The translations under genes were made by a program, and so were the position numbers. Under the pieces are notes generated by a model that searched no databases, had not been told where the DNA came from, and saw only the letters and a program-made list of their open reading frames with translations. DNA of 64,000 bases from Hetaerina americana (Eukaryota > Arthropoda > Insecta > Odonata > Calopterygidae), in assembly GCA_022747635.1 (NCBI GenBank), contig JAKTNV010000002.1, forward strand, positions 1,267,001-1,331,000, given 5' to 3'. Positions 23,646 to 33,272 of the stretch are shown in pieces. Positions within the stretch are counted from its first letter, which is position 1; every line of letters starts with the position of its first letter.

Positions 23646-23921
23646 AAACAGGCGGTTGAGGAAATCATGGAGGATGATAAAGAGCTAAGTACTATCGAAG
23701 AAAAATGGGAATATATCATGAAAGGGTTGTCTAAAGCCGCAAAAGACACTATTGGAACCGTTTACGCTAAAAGGACTAGGAAACCATGGATCACGGATGA
23801 GATGATTACAAAGATGGATGAGCGGCGAATATGGAAGAATATAAATACTGAGTTAGGCAAAATTAAGTACAAAGAATTAAACAATAAATTGAGGCGGGCA
23901 AACAAATAAAGCAAAAGAAGC

Positions 23922-25582
23922 ATGGTGGAAATTCTGCAGAGGAAGGGTGAAATCGGTGCGCTGTACAGCAAGGTTAAATCTTTATCGGGAAGTAAGAAAG
24001 GGAGATCTATGCTAACAGTTAGAGATAAGGCAGGTAAGGTAATAGTTGACCCAGGAAGGATCCCAGAGATATGGAAGGAGTATATAGAAGAACTGTATAG
24101 TAAAGAACTTAGACCAACAAAGTTAGACATAGAAAAGGAACATGAGATAGAGGAAGAAAGCTTAGGTCCTGGAATACTTGACGAGGAGATAGAAAATGCA
24201 TTAAGGGAGATGAAACTAAATAAGGCCGTGGGGGTGGATAACATTCCCGTGGAACTTTTAAAATGCTTAGGAAAATGTAGGAGGAAGAGGCTACATGGGC
24301 TGATCTGTAGTATTTACGAGGAGGGAATCTTGCCAGAAGACTTTGTGAGATCAGTTTTAGTTCCTATTCCGAAAAAGATAAAGGCCACGTCATGTGAGGA
24401 CTACAGGACAATTAGTTTGATATCCCACGCAGCTAAAGTTGTTCTCAGGATCCTAAGCAAAAGGATAGAGAGTAGGGCAAATGATTACTTAGGGGATGAT
24501 CAGTTTGGGTTTAGGAAGGGGAGAGGTACGCGTGATACCATTGAGAACACAACCAGGAGGTATTTGCCTGTTTCGTAGATTTCGAAAAAGCGTTTGATAG
24601 AGTGAATTGGGAAAATCTAATGAGTATTCTGCAGAAAATACGAACAGATTGGAGGGAAAGGAGGCTAATCCGCAACCTGTACATGTCTCAGGCTGCTCAG
24701 GTGCGAGTGGAGAACGGGGAGTCCGGTTTGGGCAGTGTTAGGAAGAGATGTAAGGCAGGGTTGCCCATTATCACCGTTGCTGTTCAACCTGTATGCAGAG
24801 GAAATGATTAAAGAGACATGGGAAGAATTGGAGGTAGGAGTGAAAGTGGGAGGGGAATTCGTAAAATCAGTTAGGTTTGCTGATGACCAAGCTTTAGTTT
24901 GTCAGTCAGCCAAGGGGTTGCAAGCATTGCTGAGTGAATTGGAAATTCAGTGCGACAGGTATGGGATGAGAATCAATGTTAATAAAACAAAGGTTATGCG
25001 ATTTTCTAGAAAGAAAAAGGCCAAGCTTAACATTAAAATAGGAGGGCAAAAACTAGAGCAGGTAGAGCATTTTACGTATCTCGGAAGTGTTTTGGACCAA
25101 CACGGTCCAAGTAGTAGGGACGTAAGGAGAAGAATTGCGCTAGGCAAAGAGGCTTTCACAAGGAGGAGGGAGTTGATGACGGGGACTTTGAGTAAGGATG
25201 TTAAGAAAAGACTCGTAAAAACTTTGATATGGAGCGTAGCTACGTACGGAGCGGAAACGTGGTCATTGAAGCAGGAGGATAGACGTGGATTGGAGGTTTT
25301 TTAAATATGGGTGTGGAGAAGAATGGAGAAGGTGAAATGGACCGAGAAGAAAGCAAACGACAAATACTTGGTATGGTGGGTGAAGAGAGGGGCTTGTTGG
25401 GAGAAATCCTATGGAGGCAGGAAAAGTGGATGAAGGGGGTGTTGACCGGCAGTGGGATGTTGGAGACTGTGATAGAGGGGAGAATGTTAGGCAAACGAGG
25501 AAAGGGAAGGAACAGGATAGAAATGTTGGACGGGATGAAGGGAAGGAGAAATTACTCAGAGCTGAAGAAGGACCTGATGTAG
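23922..25582 (+). pseudogene. RTE reverse transcriptase and C-terminal domain (copy A)
   Basis: The reverse transcriptase blocks appear in order: MKLNKAVGVDNIPVELLKC, CEDYRTISLISHAAKVVL, DDQFGFRKGRGTRD, FEKAFDRVNWENLMS, RQGCPLSPLLFNLYAEEM, VRFADDQALVCQ (the active-site box) and YGMRINVNKTKVMRF, then YLGSVLDQHG. The C-terminal region has RRIALGKEAFTRRRELMTG and WSVATYGAETWSLKQEDRRG. Reading frame shifts occur near 24540 (with loss of the segment after GTRD) and near 24735. A stop follows GLEVF at 25302, after which the frame continues as WVWRR-like sequence to 25582. Copies near 36.1 and 53.6 kb share that stop. Confidence 0.88.
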
Positions 25583-25721
25583 AGTAGGATGTTGTTTTTT
25601 GCTAGGGGCCACAAATTGTTGCATTAGTAATTTTTTCCATCCAAAAACCTACCTCAACCGGTAGATTACCTAATAATAATAATATATTTAAATGCAACAA
25701 TTTCAGAGCGTAAAAATCATT

Positions 25722-25795
25722 CGCCTTGACTGGGACTCGAACCCAGATCCCTCAATATCCGGTCGAGTGCTTTAGCCACTTAAGCTACCGAGGCG
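25722..25795 (-). tRNA. tRNA-like gene in foldback arm, probably pseudogene
   Basis: The minus strand folds as a near-complete tRNA. The acceptor GCCTCGG pairs with TCAAGGC (one mismatch), the D stem is GCTT/AAGC, the anticodon stem CTCGA/TTGAG has the loop CCGGATA, and the T arm CTGGG-TTCGAGT-CCCAG is perfect. The anticodon position reads GGA, which would be Ser, but the long variable arm of tRNA-Ser is absent and position 33 is C instead of U. It is therefore a tRNA-derived module rather than a working tRNA. Confidence 0.6.
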
Positions 25796-26188
25796 TCCTC
25801 TTAAACTCTGAAATTTTGGGGCTTTTAAAGGAACTAGATGTTATGACGAAATACCGTACATACAATGTCACATGCATTCGTAGTCACTGAGTAACTACGG
25901 ATGAATTTCACTGAGTAACTACGATGTTCATGATTTTTACGCTCTGAAATTGTTGCATTGAAATGCACATTAGCGGATGACTCCGTTAAAAGTTACTGTT
26001 GCGTCATCTCCCGCAGTTTCTTTGGAATTTGTCAAAGGGAAAACACCGTAAGTGTTTAAAGTTGGCTTTAACCTCGTGGACTGTGGCGCCTCGCGCACGA
26101 CTACGAATGCATGTGACATTGTATGCACGGTATTTCGTCAGAACATCTAGTTACTTTAAAAGCCCCAAAATTTCAGAGTTTAAGAGGA

Positions 26189-26262
26189 CACCTCGGTAGC
26201 TTAAGTGGCTAAAGCACTCGACCGGATATTGAGGGATCTGGGTTCGAGTCCCAGTCAAGGCG
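26189..26262 (+). tRNA. tRNA-like gene in foldback arm, opposite copy
   Basis: This is the inverted partner of 25722-25795, with the same D, anticodon and T arms. Its 5' acceptor strand reads ACCTCGG instead of GCCTCGG, so the acceptor stem is weaker. A and B box sequences are intact, so pol III transcription remains possible. Confidence 0.6.
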
Positions 26263-26423
26263 AATGATTTTTACGCTCTGTAATTGTTGCATTGAAATGC
26301 ACATTAGCGGATGACTCCGTTAAAAGTTACTGTTGCGGCATCTCCCGCAGTTTCTTCCAGCCCCCCTCCGCTAAACTCGATCTAATTCCGAAATCAAATT
26401 TATCTTTCTGGGATCCCAATGTA

Positions 26424-27120
26424 TGAATTCCCCACCGACTTTCATCCCTATTTCCAGTTCTTCCCAATCCTCTTTAATCATTTACTCCACATATTCGTTG
26501 AACAACAACGGTGATAATGGACAAGCCTGTCTTACTCCTCTTCCGAACAATGCCTCATATAGACTCAGTTCCCCAATCACACCTGAGCAGTCTGAGACGT
26601 GTACAGGTTGCGGGTTAGCCTCCTTTCCCTCTAATCTATTCCTAATTTCTGCACTATATTCATTATTTTTTATAATTCAATCTATCAAACGCCTTTTCGA
26701 AATCTGCGAAACATGCAATGACATTCAGATTGTATTTTATATTCCTCTCGATTAGTGATCTAATTACTATAATGGCATCACGCGTGCCTCTCCCTTTCCT
26801 AAACCGAAACTGAATATCCCCTAAGTAATCATTTTCCCTGCTCTCCATCCTCTTGTGGATTATCCTGCGTACCACTTTAGCTGCACGCGTATCATAATTA
26901 TCCTACTATAGTCCGCACAGCGTGTAGCCTTTATTTTTCTTAAATAGGAACTAACACTGCTCACAAAAAGTCTTCCAGCCACCTGCCTCAATAATGCTAC
27001 GAATAAGTCCAAAAAAACTCTCCATCCTTCATGAGCATTAAATTGTCGCCAGAGTCCGCATCCGCTCCTGGGAATCTGCGTGAATCGATCAAACTGTTCC
27101 TTAACCTGTGTCCAATTAAT
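26424..27120 (-). mobile_element. RTE fragment with internal deletion (copy B)
   Basis: On the minus strand it runs from the end of the endonuclease (SDHN region near 27055-27110) directly to reverse transcriptase, skipping the linker. RT blocks include IQFRFRKGRGTRDAI, CFADFEKAFDRLNYK and, after frame shifts, the PLSPLLFNEYVE-like block near 26480-26540. Both ends are truncated. Confidence 0.8.
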
Positions 27121-27205
27121 TGAATGTCAAATCAGTTTTGGCAAATAATATTTGTGAGCATTGATTTTGAGTAAGCAATAGGTACCCAGTCAAGCAATAG
27201 CAATA

Positions 27206-28212
27206 CAAGGAGTGATCAAAAAAAGACCGGACTGATTTTATTCTACGCAAAACGTTCAACGGATCGAAACGAGACACCGTGGGCTACATAGCGACACATC
27301 TGACGACTAAATCGAGAGGTGTTGCGTTGGTTTACGTCGAGTCGTTACGCAGCAGCAGCGGTACGTGTCTTCATCTGTTCGTCGCCGCGTGCAACGGCAG
27401 CAACGAAGGAGCTAGAGGAACAGCGTGTGCGTGAAATGTTGTTTCAAACTTGGAAAAAGTGCTACGTAGACATTTGGAACGCGTGGACATTTGTCAGGAA
27501 CTCCTGGATTGAAACAATGCTGACCCCGAGTTTCTTAAAACCATCGTAATCGGTGACGAAACCTATGTTTACGGTTATGATGTTGAGACAAAGGCCCAGT
27601 CTTCTCAGTGGAAACGCCCTCATTCTCCGCGACCAAAGAAAGCTCGCATGTCCCGGTCCAATGTGAAGGTCATGCTGGTGTGTTTCTTCGATTGGCAAGG
27701 GCTGATTTATTCCGAATACGTCCCTCAAAGTCAAACCGCCAACAAAGATTTCTACTTACAGGTTATGAAGAGGCTGAGGGTCGCAGTGAGCCGAAAGAGG
27801 CCGGACATGTGGAGACACAATGCATGGCGTTTCCATCACGATAACGCGCCGGCTCACGCGGCGCTGATCGTGACGGAGTTTTTCGTCTGAACCGGAACTT
27901 CCGTGATTCCGCAGCCACCCTACTCTCCAGACCTGGCTCCATCAGAATTTTTGTTTGTTTCCAAAGTAAAAATCAACCTTTTAAGGGCACCGGTTCAACT
28001 CTATCGCGGAAATTAAAACTGATTATACGGCGGACCAGAAGAGGATCCCTAAGGCGGCTCTATCAGGCAGGGTTCGAGAGCTTGAATCAACGTTGGCAAA
28101 GGTGTGTCGTCAGCCAAGGCATGTACTTTGAGGGCGGCAATTTCGATTAAGCTGTATCCGTCAAAATAAACAAATTATGTAATCAGTCCTGTCTTTTTGT
28201 GATCACACCTTG
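27206..28212 (+). mobile_element. Mariner relic with terminal inverted repeats
   Basis: The ends CAAGGAGTGATCAAAAAAAG (27206 on) and the complement near 28175-28212 match imperfectly over about 30 bp, and TA lies at 27204-27205 and 28213-28214. At about 1.0 kb it is shorter than an intact 1.3-kb mariner. The transposase N-terminus is mostly missing or unrecognisable. Confidence 0.8.
27319..28150 (+). pseudogene. Mariner transposase relic
   Basis: From about 27460 the catalytic half reads across several frames: a LERVDICQELLD-like block, IGDETYVYGYD (first Asp), SRSNVKVMLVCFFDWQG, QSQTANKDFYLQVMKRLR, RRKRPDMW-like, FHHDNAPAHAALIV (second Asp), a stop at 27887, then PPYSPDLAPSEFLF, where the third catalytic Asp is Glu. 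The C-terminus is degenerate (KRIPKAAL...WQRCVVSQGMYFEG-like, near 28040-28140). A helix-turn-helix domain cannot be recognised at the 5' end. The gene is dead. Confidence 0.82.
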
Positions 28213-28214
28213 TA

Positions 28215-29125
28215 TTTACACAAAAGCAATAGGCATCTCCCCGTACTTCGTTCTGATTCAAATGGAATAATGTACATTGCTTGACCTCTAATATAACCAA
28301 TTTATTATTCCTGTCGGCGCTAAGATATTCCGATGCATATTTATGATTTCAAGGTACATGAATACCAAGCCACCTTAAGTCATAATTTCTATCGCAATAA
28401 AATAATTGGAGATATTAAAAAAACGCAAAACTCCGCGTGGCATAGTCCGTCGAATTTTCTTAAGGGAATCTTTTATGCGCTTCGACGATTGGTGTGAACC
28501 GGACTGGCAGAGTTTACTACGGCGTGAATAAAAAAATTGCGAGTTCTTTCGATCGGAATTCGGGCGTCATCCGTTAAATGATGCATTGGAAATATTTAAT
28601 GAGGCAGCTATGAACAAAACAAATGGTGACTCAAACCAAACTAAATCTTCAATAAAGGAAAACTCCCATAAAACGCTTTCTAGTACATGCCCGACGTACC
28701 TGGTAGTTCCTCCACCTCGCTGAGTGGAAAGTCTCATTTTTTGCCACTGTCATGAGGTATTTTCAGGCATAAATTTTTTTCTTCCCCTGAGTCAGCGGAC
28801 GATATCGATAAAATATTCCATAAAAAGTGTCCAGGAAAATCTAAATAATTTTTGATGATGCTCAAGCTCAGGAAACTTTCACAGGGTAGAAAGTAATGGA
28901 CACCATGCTCGTGTTTTTATGTATCATGATATAATAAATTTTAAAATTCATAAAAAAATTGGTTGGCACCAATCTTCCTTTCCCTCCATCTCTTGTACTT
29001 ATGATTTCCATTTACGTAAGTATGCAAACATAAACAAATAAATACGTATATATTCATATATATAAATAAATATATATATAAATGTTTGAATGTATCCATA
29101 CATGTATACAAATATGGATATATCT
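28215..29125. other. No gene recognised; TA-rich from 29035
   Basis: 28215-29030 is unrecognised. 29038-29125 is a degenerate TATA/ATAC-rich microsatellite next to the RTE piece. Confidence 0.5.
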
Positions 29126-29875
29126 ATACATGTATACCTCCGTCTCTTGTGGTGTCTATAACAAGTTTTGGTGATGACTAACCCCTTTCTCCTGCAGAAC
29201 TCCACTGCTTTCTCCCCGCGGTCATTCATCGTGCCTAAACCGTAGTCCCCACCTCATCACCATCTCTTCCTTCGCCTACCGTCGTATTCCAATCCCCCAT
29301 CACTATCAAATGTTTCCCTGCAGGAACACACGCGATCATGTCCTCTGACTGATCGTATATTCTATCGACCTCTTCTTCCTTATGGTTGCTCGGTGGCATG
29401 TATACCTGAATAATAACCAAGTTCGTCGGTTCTGCTTTTATCTCTACTAGTAATATTCTATCCGTTACCTCCTCTATGTTGACTACGCTTCTTCCTACGT
29501 CTTCATTTAATACTATGACCACCCCTCTTTGGCTATTGTCCCCACCGCTGTGTATTATCACTCCAGTAATCCCCGCTATCCTTTTATCTCACCTCGCATA
29601 GACCTAAAATATCTATATTTCCCCTTTCCATCTCTCGCTTAACAATCAATTCCCCTGTCCTCATCATTGTCCTAACATTCCACGTTCCTATTCTAACTAA
29701 TTTGGTCTTCTTCTCCTGCGTCTTCTGTCCTGCTTCTGCTGGTTTTTTCTTGCAAGGGTTTCGTGGGATGACGACCGCGGAAGCCTTGCCTCCCCCGCTG
29801 TTGGCCACGACACACGGCCGATTGGGCCGAGCCCCGTAGTTGCCAGGACTCAAAATCTCTTTTGAGTCTGACAAC
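29126..29875 (-). mobile_element. RTE 5' portion: leader and endonuclease (copy C)
   Basis: On the minus strand, starting near 29875, it reads [17 protein letters not shown], then KLVRIGTWNVRTMMRTGEL with DILGLCEVR, then RGVVIVLNEDVGRSVVNIEE, VIIQVYMPPSNHKEEEVDR, LIVMGDWNTTVGEG and FCRRKGLVITKTCYRHHKRR, with frame shifts. GDWN keeps the catalytic Asp, and the N-terminal WNVRT block and its Glu (CEVR) are intact. This copy shows the beginning of the polyprotein better than copy A. The 3' end is cut off at TA-rich DNA. Confidence 0.85.
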
Positions 29876-29884
29876 TATACACTA

Positions 29885-29904
29885 AATATCTTATAAATAA
29901 ATAA

Positions 29905-29937
<33 letters not shown>

Positions 29938-29960
29938 AATAAAATTTTATATGTATATAT
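29885..29960. repeat. (TA)n-rich microsatellite
   Basis: TAAATA and TATA runs separate the RTE head from a Penelope-like fragment. Confidence 0.85.
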
Positions 29961-29964
29961 GTAG

Positions 29965-30160
29965 CACTTTTTCAAATTCTCACGGACGTGAATACTAGTT
30001 TATAACACTTAGCACTAGTGGACACAGACAAAAACACACAAAAAAGAGACTAACTTTCGAATTTTCGGTGGTCGTAGCCACCTTCATCAAGGAAGAGAGC
30101 GATAGAACTGAGTTCTATCGCTAATACAAGATCTGCCTCTTGGGGCAGATCTTGTATTAA
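29965..30160 (-). mobile_element. Penelope-like terminal fragment with hairpins
   Basis: The minus strand carries a hammerhead-like motif (30051-30092) followed by a T/G-rich stretch (TTTTTTGTGTGTTTTTGTCT), the same order as at 21.6 and 56.9 kb. Two perfect hairpins lie upstream of the motif: 12-bp arms at 30098-30122 and 15-bp arms AATACAAGATCTGCC at 30123-30137 and 30144-30158. No Penelope protein is seen. Confidence 0.55.
30051..30092 (-). ncRNA. Degenerate hammerhead-ribozyme-like motif
   Basis: The minus strand reads TTGATGA (core CUGAUGA with the first C changed), stem GGTGG-CTACGA-CCACC, GAAA, then ATTCGAAAG. It lacks a GUC site, so it is probably inactive. Confidence 0.45.
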
Positions 30161-31226
30161 CTAATGAAGAAATAATTCCCTATACACATTTAACGCAAGT
30201 AAGATTTGCCAACAAAAATTATTTTCATGTTAATTTTAGTATCATCACTATTCTTTTTGCGGAAATAGATTATTTGCATCCCTCATCGTCCAGCTATGTT
30301 ATTACCATCTTAATTTGGCACGCGGGGGCACTTTGGCGCCTTCATCAATGTGTGGGGCAATTGCGTCCCGAGGTTTCCCTGCCCCGCCATTACTCCTTAT
30401 TCGCCATTTAATGTTTTTCACGGTTTGCTGTTATAGCGGACACCTTGGTAACGAGTGCAGCACGCAATTATTTGAGCTTGAAAAGATGGGCTGGGTGACG
30501 TCTCCAATCCGAACTACTAAAAAGGCAAGTCATAACGCCCACAGTTGCGTTCCAATATCCTACTTTAAGAGAGGGAAAATGGTTCTAAGAACGTTGAGAG
30601 ATGACTTACGTAAGTAACCTAAAGAGAAACGAGATGATAAAAATAATTTTAAAATGTGGGCTATAACCAGAAACAGTTAAAGCATACCAGTACACTCAAA
30701 GACAACACCATAATGGATCGTACATAGAATTATGTTATACAATATCAGGTAGAAAATCTTTTTTCACTTACGTAGTCAAAATACAAAACTGACTCATACT
30801 AGAATACAATATAATAGGAACAGACTGGCACAGCAACGATTATGGTCTTTACGCAAAATTAATGGAACCGATGCGAACTTAAATCAGGCGTTGCAAGCCT
30901 TCTTTCGTACAAGATGGAATCCAACATTTTAGGTGTAACCGACTCAATCAAAATCAAACCTCGGATTAATCACTATGGTCACCTTGTGGTTTGTTGACTT
31001 TACCTCCGCTCGCCTTTTAACCTTGTGCTTCCAATTATTTTAATTTCCTTACTCTTCCGTCGTAATCAAAACATGGACGGTCTTTGACGATGAAAACATC
31101 CATGACCCCTTCTCTATAAATCATGGTAGCTAGCTCATATGCGCTCATTTATCGCATACCAATACTAAGATTTAATTTAATGATGTCATACACGTTAAAT
31201 TATGCCACCATCAAAAAAGGCATGTC
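30161..31226. other. No gene recognised
   Basis: Mixed-composition DNA without supported features. A frame at 30315-30617 shows no family resemblance. Confidence 0.5.
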
Positions 31227-31329
31227 CATAACGTAAGGGCCGTTTGGCCACAACTAAAAATATATACTCATATGAAACACATTTTATTGGCACTTTTAGT
31301 TAGCTACAAACCTACTTCAATTCTATACA

Positions 31330-31502
31330 TAATCGCCGTTCACTTCTAAGCATTTATCGTACCGCTGCACCAGCTTCTTTAACCCCTCTTGAGCATAGAA
31401 GCTCGCCGCCTGAGAGTTGAACCAATTGACGATGCCGTTCTTGAGTTCCTCTTCGGTTTCGAAATGTTGTCCACGGACCCACTGTTTCAAGTGCAAGAAG
31501 AG
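31330..31502 (-). pseudogene. Mariner transposase C-terminal fragment
   Basis: On the minus strand the sequence encodes a FNSQAASFYAQEG-like block followed by KKLVQRYDKCL, VNGDYV-like and a stop. This is the characteristic mariner C-terminal region (helical segment, then YDKC...GDYV). It continues the reading interrupted at 32640. Confidence 0.75.
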
Positions 31503-31504
31503 TA

Positions 31505-32623
31505 GGGCCTCTTCTGTTCTTAATATACATTAATGACTTAAGAACACATGTTGGTAGCAATCTGAGGTTATTTGCTGACGACACGGTGGTGTACAGGGAA
31601 ATAAGGAGCCAACTAGATCGCGAGCTACTCTCTAGAGACTTAGACAATATCTCGGAATGGTGCAATAAATGGGGATTAACACTTAATATAGATAAATGCG
31701 CAGTTTTGAAATTTTGGAATAAAGGAAGCGACGAACAGGATATAAACTACAAAATAGAGGGTTCAGTAGTGACTACGGCAAATCAAGTTAAATATTTGGG
31801 GGTTTTACTAACACCACGCCTTTCATGGGGAGCACATATCAGGACAATATGCGGATCAGCTTTAAAGAAACTTGGCTTCATTAAACGGGTGGTGGGGAAA
31901 TGTAGTGAAAAAGTTAAAGAGAGGTGTTATTTTGCTCTAGTTAGACCTCATTTGGAATATGCCGCAAGTATTTGGGATCCGTGGGAGAAAATTTGGTAAA
32001 AAGAATTAGATGAAGTCCAGAGAAAATCCGCTAGATTCGTTAAAAATTGTTATGATAAGAACACAAGTGTGACAGGTCTCTTAGGGGATTTAGGCTGGGA
32101 ACCACTTGAAGTGCGGAGAGAACAAGCGAGGCTTAGACTTTTGGAAAGGTTCAGAACAAACGAGTTTAACTATGACACCGAAGGAATTATAATGGCCCCA
32201 CACTACTTAGGTAGATCAGATCACAAAGATAAAATAAGGGAGATAGATTCCAGGACAGTTAGGTACAAATACTCATTCTTTCCCCGAACAATCAGAAATC
32301 ATAATAGTAAGAAACCGAAGTCACTTTAGAAGTATTAAAAACATTTAATTAACAAGTCTAAACAAAATTAAACATTGCAAAGCTGTTAGGTATACTTTCA
32401 GGTGCATGTGTATGTAAAATGTAGATTGAGTGTTTGCATGTGTGTGGGGTGTAAGTGTTCATGCATGAATGTATGCCATGTTTTTTTTGTGGATTGTGGA
32501 CATGATTTTGTGGTTATTGCATGCGGTTTTTTTTTCTTTTTCTTTTCTAAATTACGGGTGGTGTCCTAACACCCCCCGCCACACGCCCTTGCGGGATATT
32601 AAGTAGATGTAGATGAAGTAGAA
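31505..32623 (+). mobile_element. CR1/L2/Jockey-type LINE (family L), 5'-truncated
   Basis: The insertion begins inside the reverse transcriptase (PLLFLIYINDL block) and continues through the C-terminus and a 3' UTR of about 290 bp. It ends in CTTGCGGGATATTAAG with a TAGATGTAGATGA tail. AGAAGAGTA on both sides (31495-31503 region and 32624-32633 region) is a target-site duplication inside the mariner. The uninterrupted mariner sequence at 5690-5770 confirms the empty site. This is the best copy of the family in the window. Confidence 0.85.
31508..32329 (+). pseudogene. LINE family L reverse transcriptase, C-terminal part
   Basis: The palm end has a PLLFLIYINDL block and LRLFADDTVVYREI (active-site FADD, near 31570). 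DLDNISEWCNKWGLTLNIDK (template-handling block) and VKYLGVLLTPRLSWGAH follow. The C-terminal domain has YFALVRPHLEYAASIWDPW, KELDEVQRKSARFVK, VTGLLGDLGWEPLEVRREQ and RTIRNHNSKKPKSL. This pattern (RxHLEYA...W...VQR.A.RFV...LGW..L..RR) is typical of CR1, L2 and Jockey-group elements. A stop at 31998 (AAA ATT TGG TAA) separates two frames, and everything upstream of the FADD box is missing. Confidence 0.85.
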
Positions 32624-32639
32624 GAGTAAGTAGTCGCTA

Positions 32640-33190
32640 GGTGCAAGGTCAGGACGCAGCACGGTAGGGGTGGGGGGCCAAACTCGTCCACTGGACATTC
32701 TTTGCTCTTTGTGGTGGTCGGTGAGCATTTTTGGTACTCACCTTGCACACTATTTGTGGTATTTGACGTTTCCGTGGCAATATTGAAGATAGTAGTGAGT
32801 CCAAGTCGAGGAAAGTGTTCATCCAGGCCATTAATCTTCAATCGACGATCACATCGCCGTTTTTGTTCCACTTGCGAAACAATTTCATCGGTCAGAATAC
32901 TGGGCCTGCCAATTGGCTCTTCGTCATGCACATTTGTTCGTCCATTTTTAAAATCACGGTACCATTGTCTCTGACCTTTCCTTAACTCATTACTGCAGGT
33001 CCATAAACTAGGCATAACTCCCAATGAATTTCATTTGCAGCCGACAATACTTTTGCATGCAAGAATCGTGTGACAGAACAACGCACTTCGCAGCTGGTGG
33101 GATGAGCGATTGTCTTGCGGACATTGTTGTATGAATGCACGGACAACAAACGACTTCTGAAACAAATAAAATGCTGCTATAGCTTCTCAA
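32640..33190 (-). pseudogene. Mariner transposase N-terminal half (interrupted)
   Basis: On the minus strand, near 32995-32870, it reads NELRKGQRQWYRDFKNGRTN, VHDEEPIGRPSILTDEIVSQ and VEQKRR. A linker block with TIFNIATE follows, then a deletion joins it to PTVLRPDLAPSDYF near 32640-32690 (third catalytic Asp region). It is the SETMAR-like or mori-type mariner pattern, with helix-turn-helix and the DEERSGRPS-like linker. The first two catalytic Asp blocks are missing. The C-terminus lies beyond the LINE at 31330-31502. Confidence 0.75.
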
Positions 33191-33272
33191 TGAGTCAGTA
33201 GTTGGCGCTGCAGGAGTGAAACTGTTCTAAAGCGCCAATATTTAAATATAAGCAAACGGCCCTTACTTTATG

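Larger units (their letters stand above)
22345..25690 (+). mobile_element. RTE-type LINE, nearly full length (copy A)
   Basis: The copy starts with the shared head TATATCCCTCCCCGGAC and ends with CCATCCAAAAACCTACCTCA, the ACCGGTAGATTACC block and a TAA-repeat tail, which is the 3' end seen in other copies. In between lie a leader, an apurinic-like endonuclease, a linker and a reverse transcriptase. About 3.3 kb is typical of RTE elements, which use a short tandem-repeat tail rather than poly(A). Stops and shifts disable it (stop for Trp near 22854, stops near 23643 and 23907, a roughly 60-base loss near 24540). Confidence 0.9.
25693..26355. mobile_element. tRNA-bearing foldback element
   Basis: Two inverted arms, 25693-25885 and 26099-26291 (193 bp each, highly similar), surround a 213-bp centre. 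Each arm carries a 74-bp tRNA-like gene and ends in the shared sequence TGCAACAATTTCAGAGCGTA. In addition a roughly 90-bp block (TTTTTACGCTCTGAAATTG through CATCTCCCGCAGTTTCTT) occurs as a direct repeat at about 25933-26018 and 26269-26354. Related, reduced copies lie at 40265-40690 and 44143-44370. No transposase is encoded. I do not recognise the family. Confidence 0.75.
31227..33272 (-). mobile_element. Mariner element split by a LINE insertion
   Basis: The ends CATAACGTAAGGGCCGTTTG (31227-31246) and CAAACGGCCCTTACTTTATG (33253-33272) are inverted repeats with one mismatch. The transposase lies on the minus strand: N-terminal part at 32640-33190 and C-terminal part at 31330-31500. The LINE at 31505-32623 lies between them. 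Without it the element is about 0.93 kb, so it also had an internal loss. Confidence 0.82.

Noticed and set aside
23762..24244. Ser/Leu/Phe-rich frame resembling a membrane protein
   Set aside because: It is the antisense of the RTE linker; the same artefact occurs at 54791-55464.
25885..25923. CRISPR-like or satellite repeat (CACTGAGTAACTACG twice)
   Set aside because: Only two units 24 bp apart inside the foldback centre; a local duplication.
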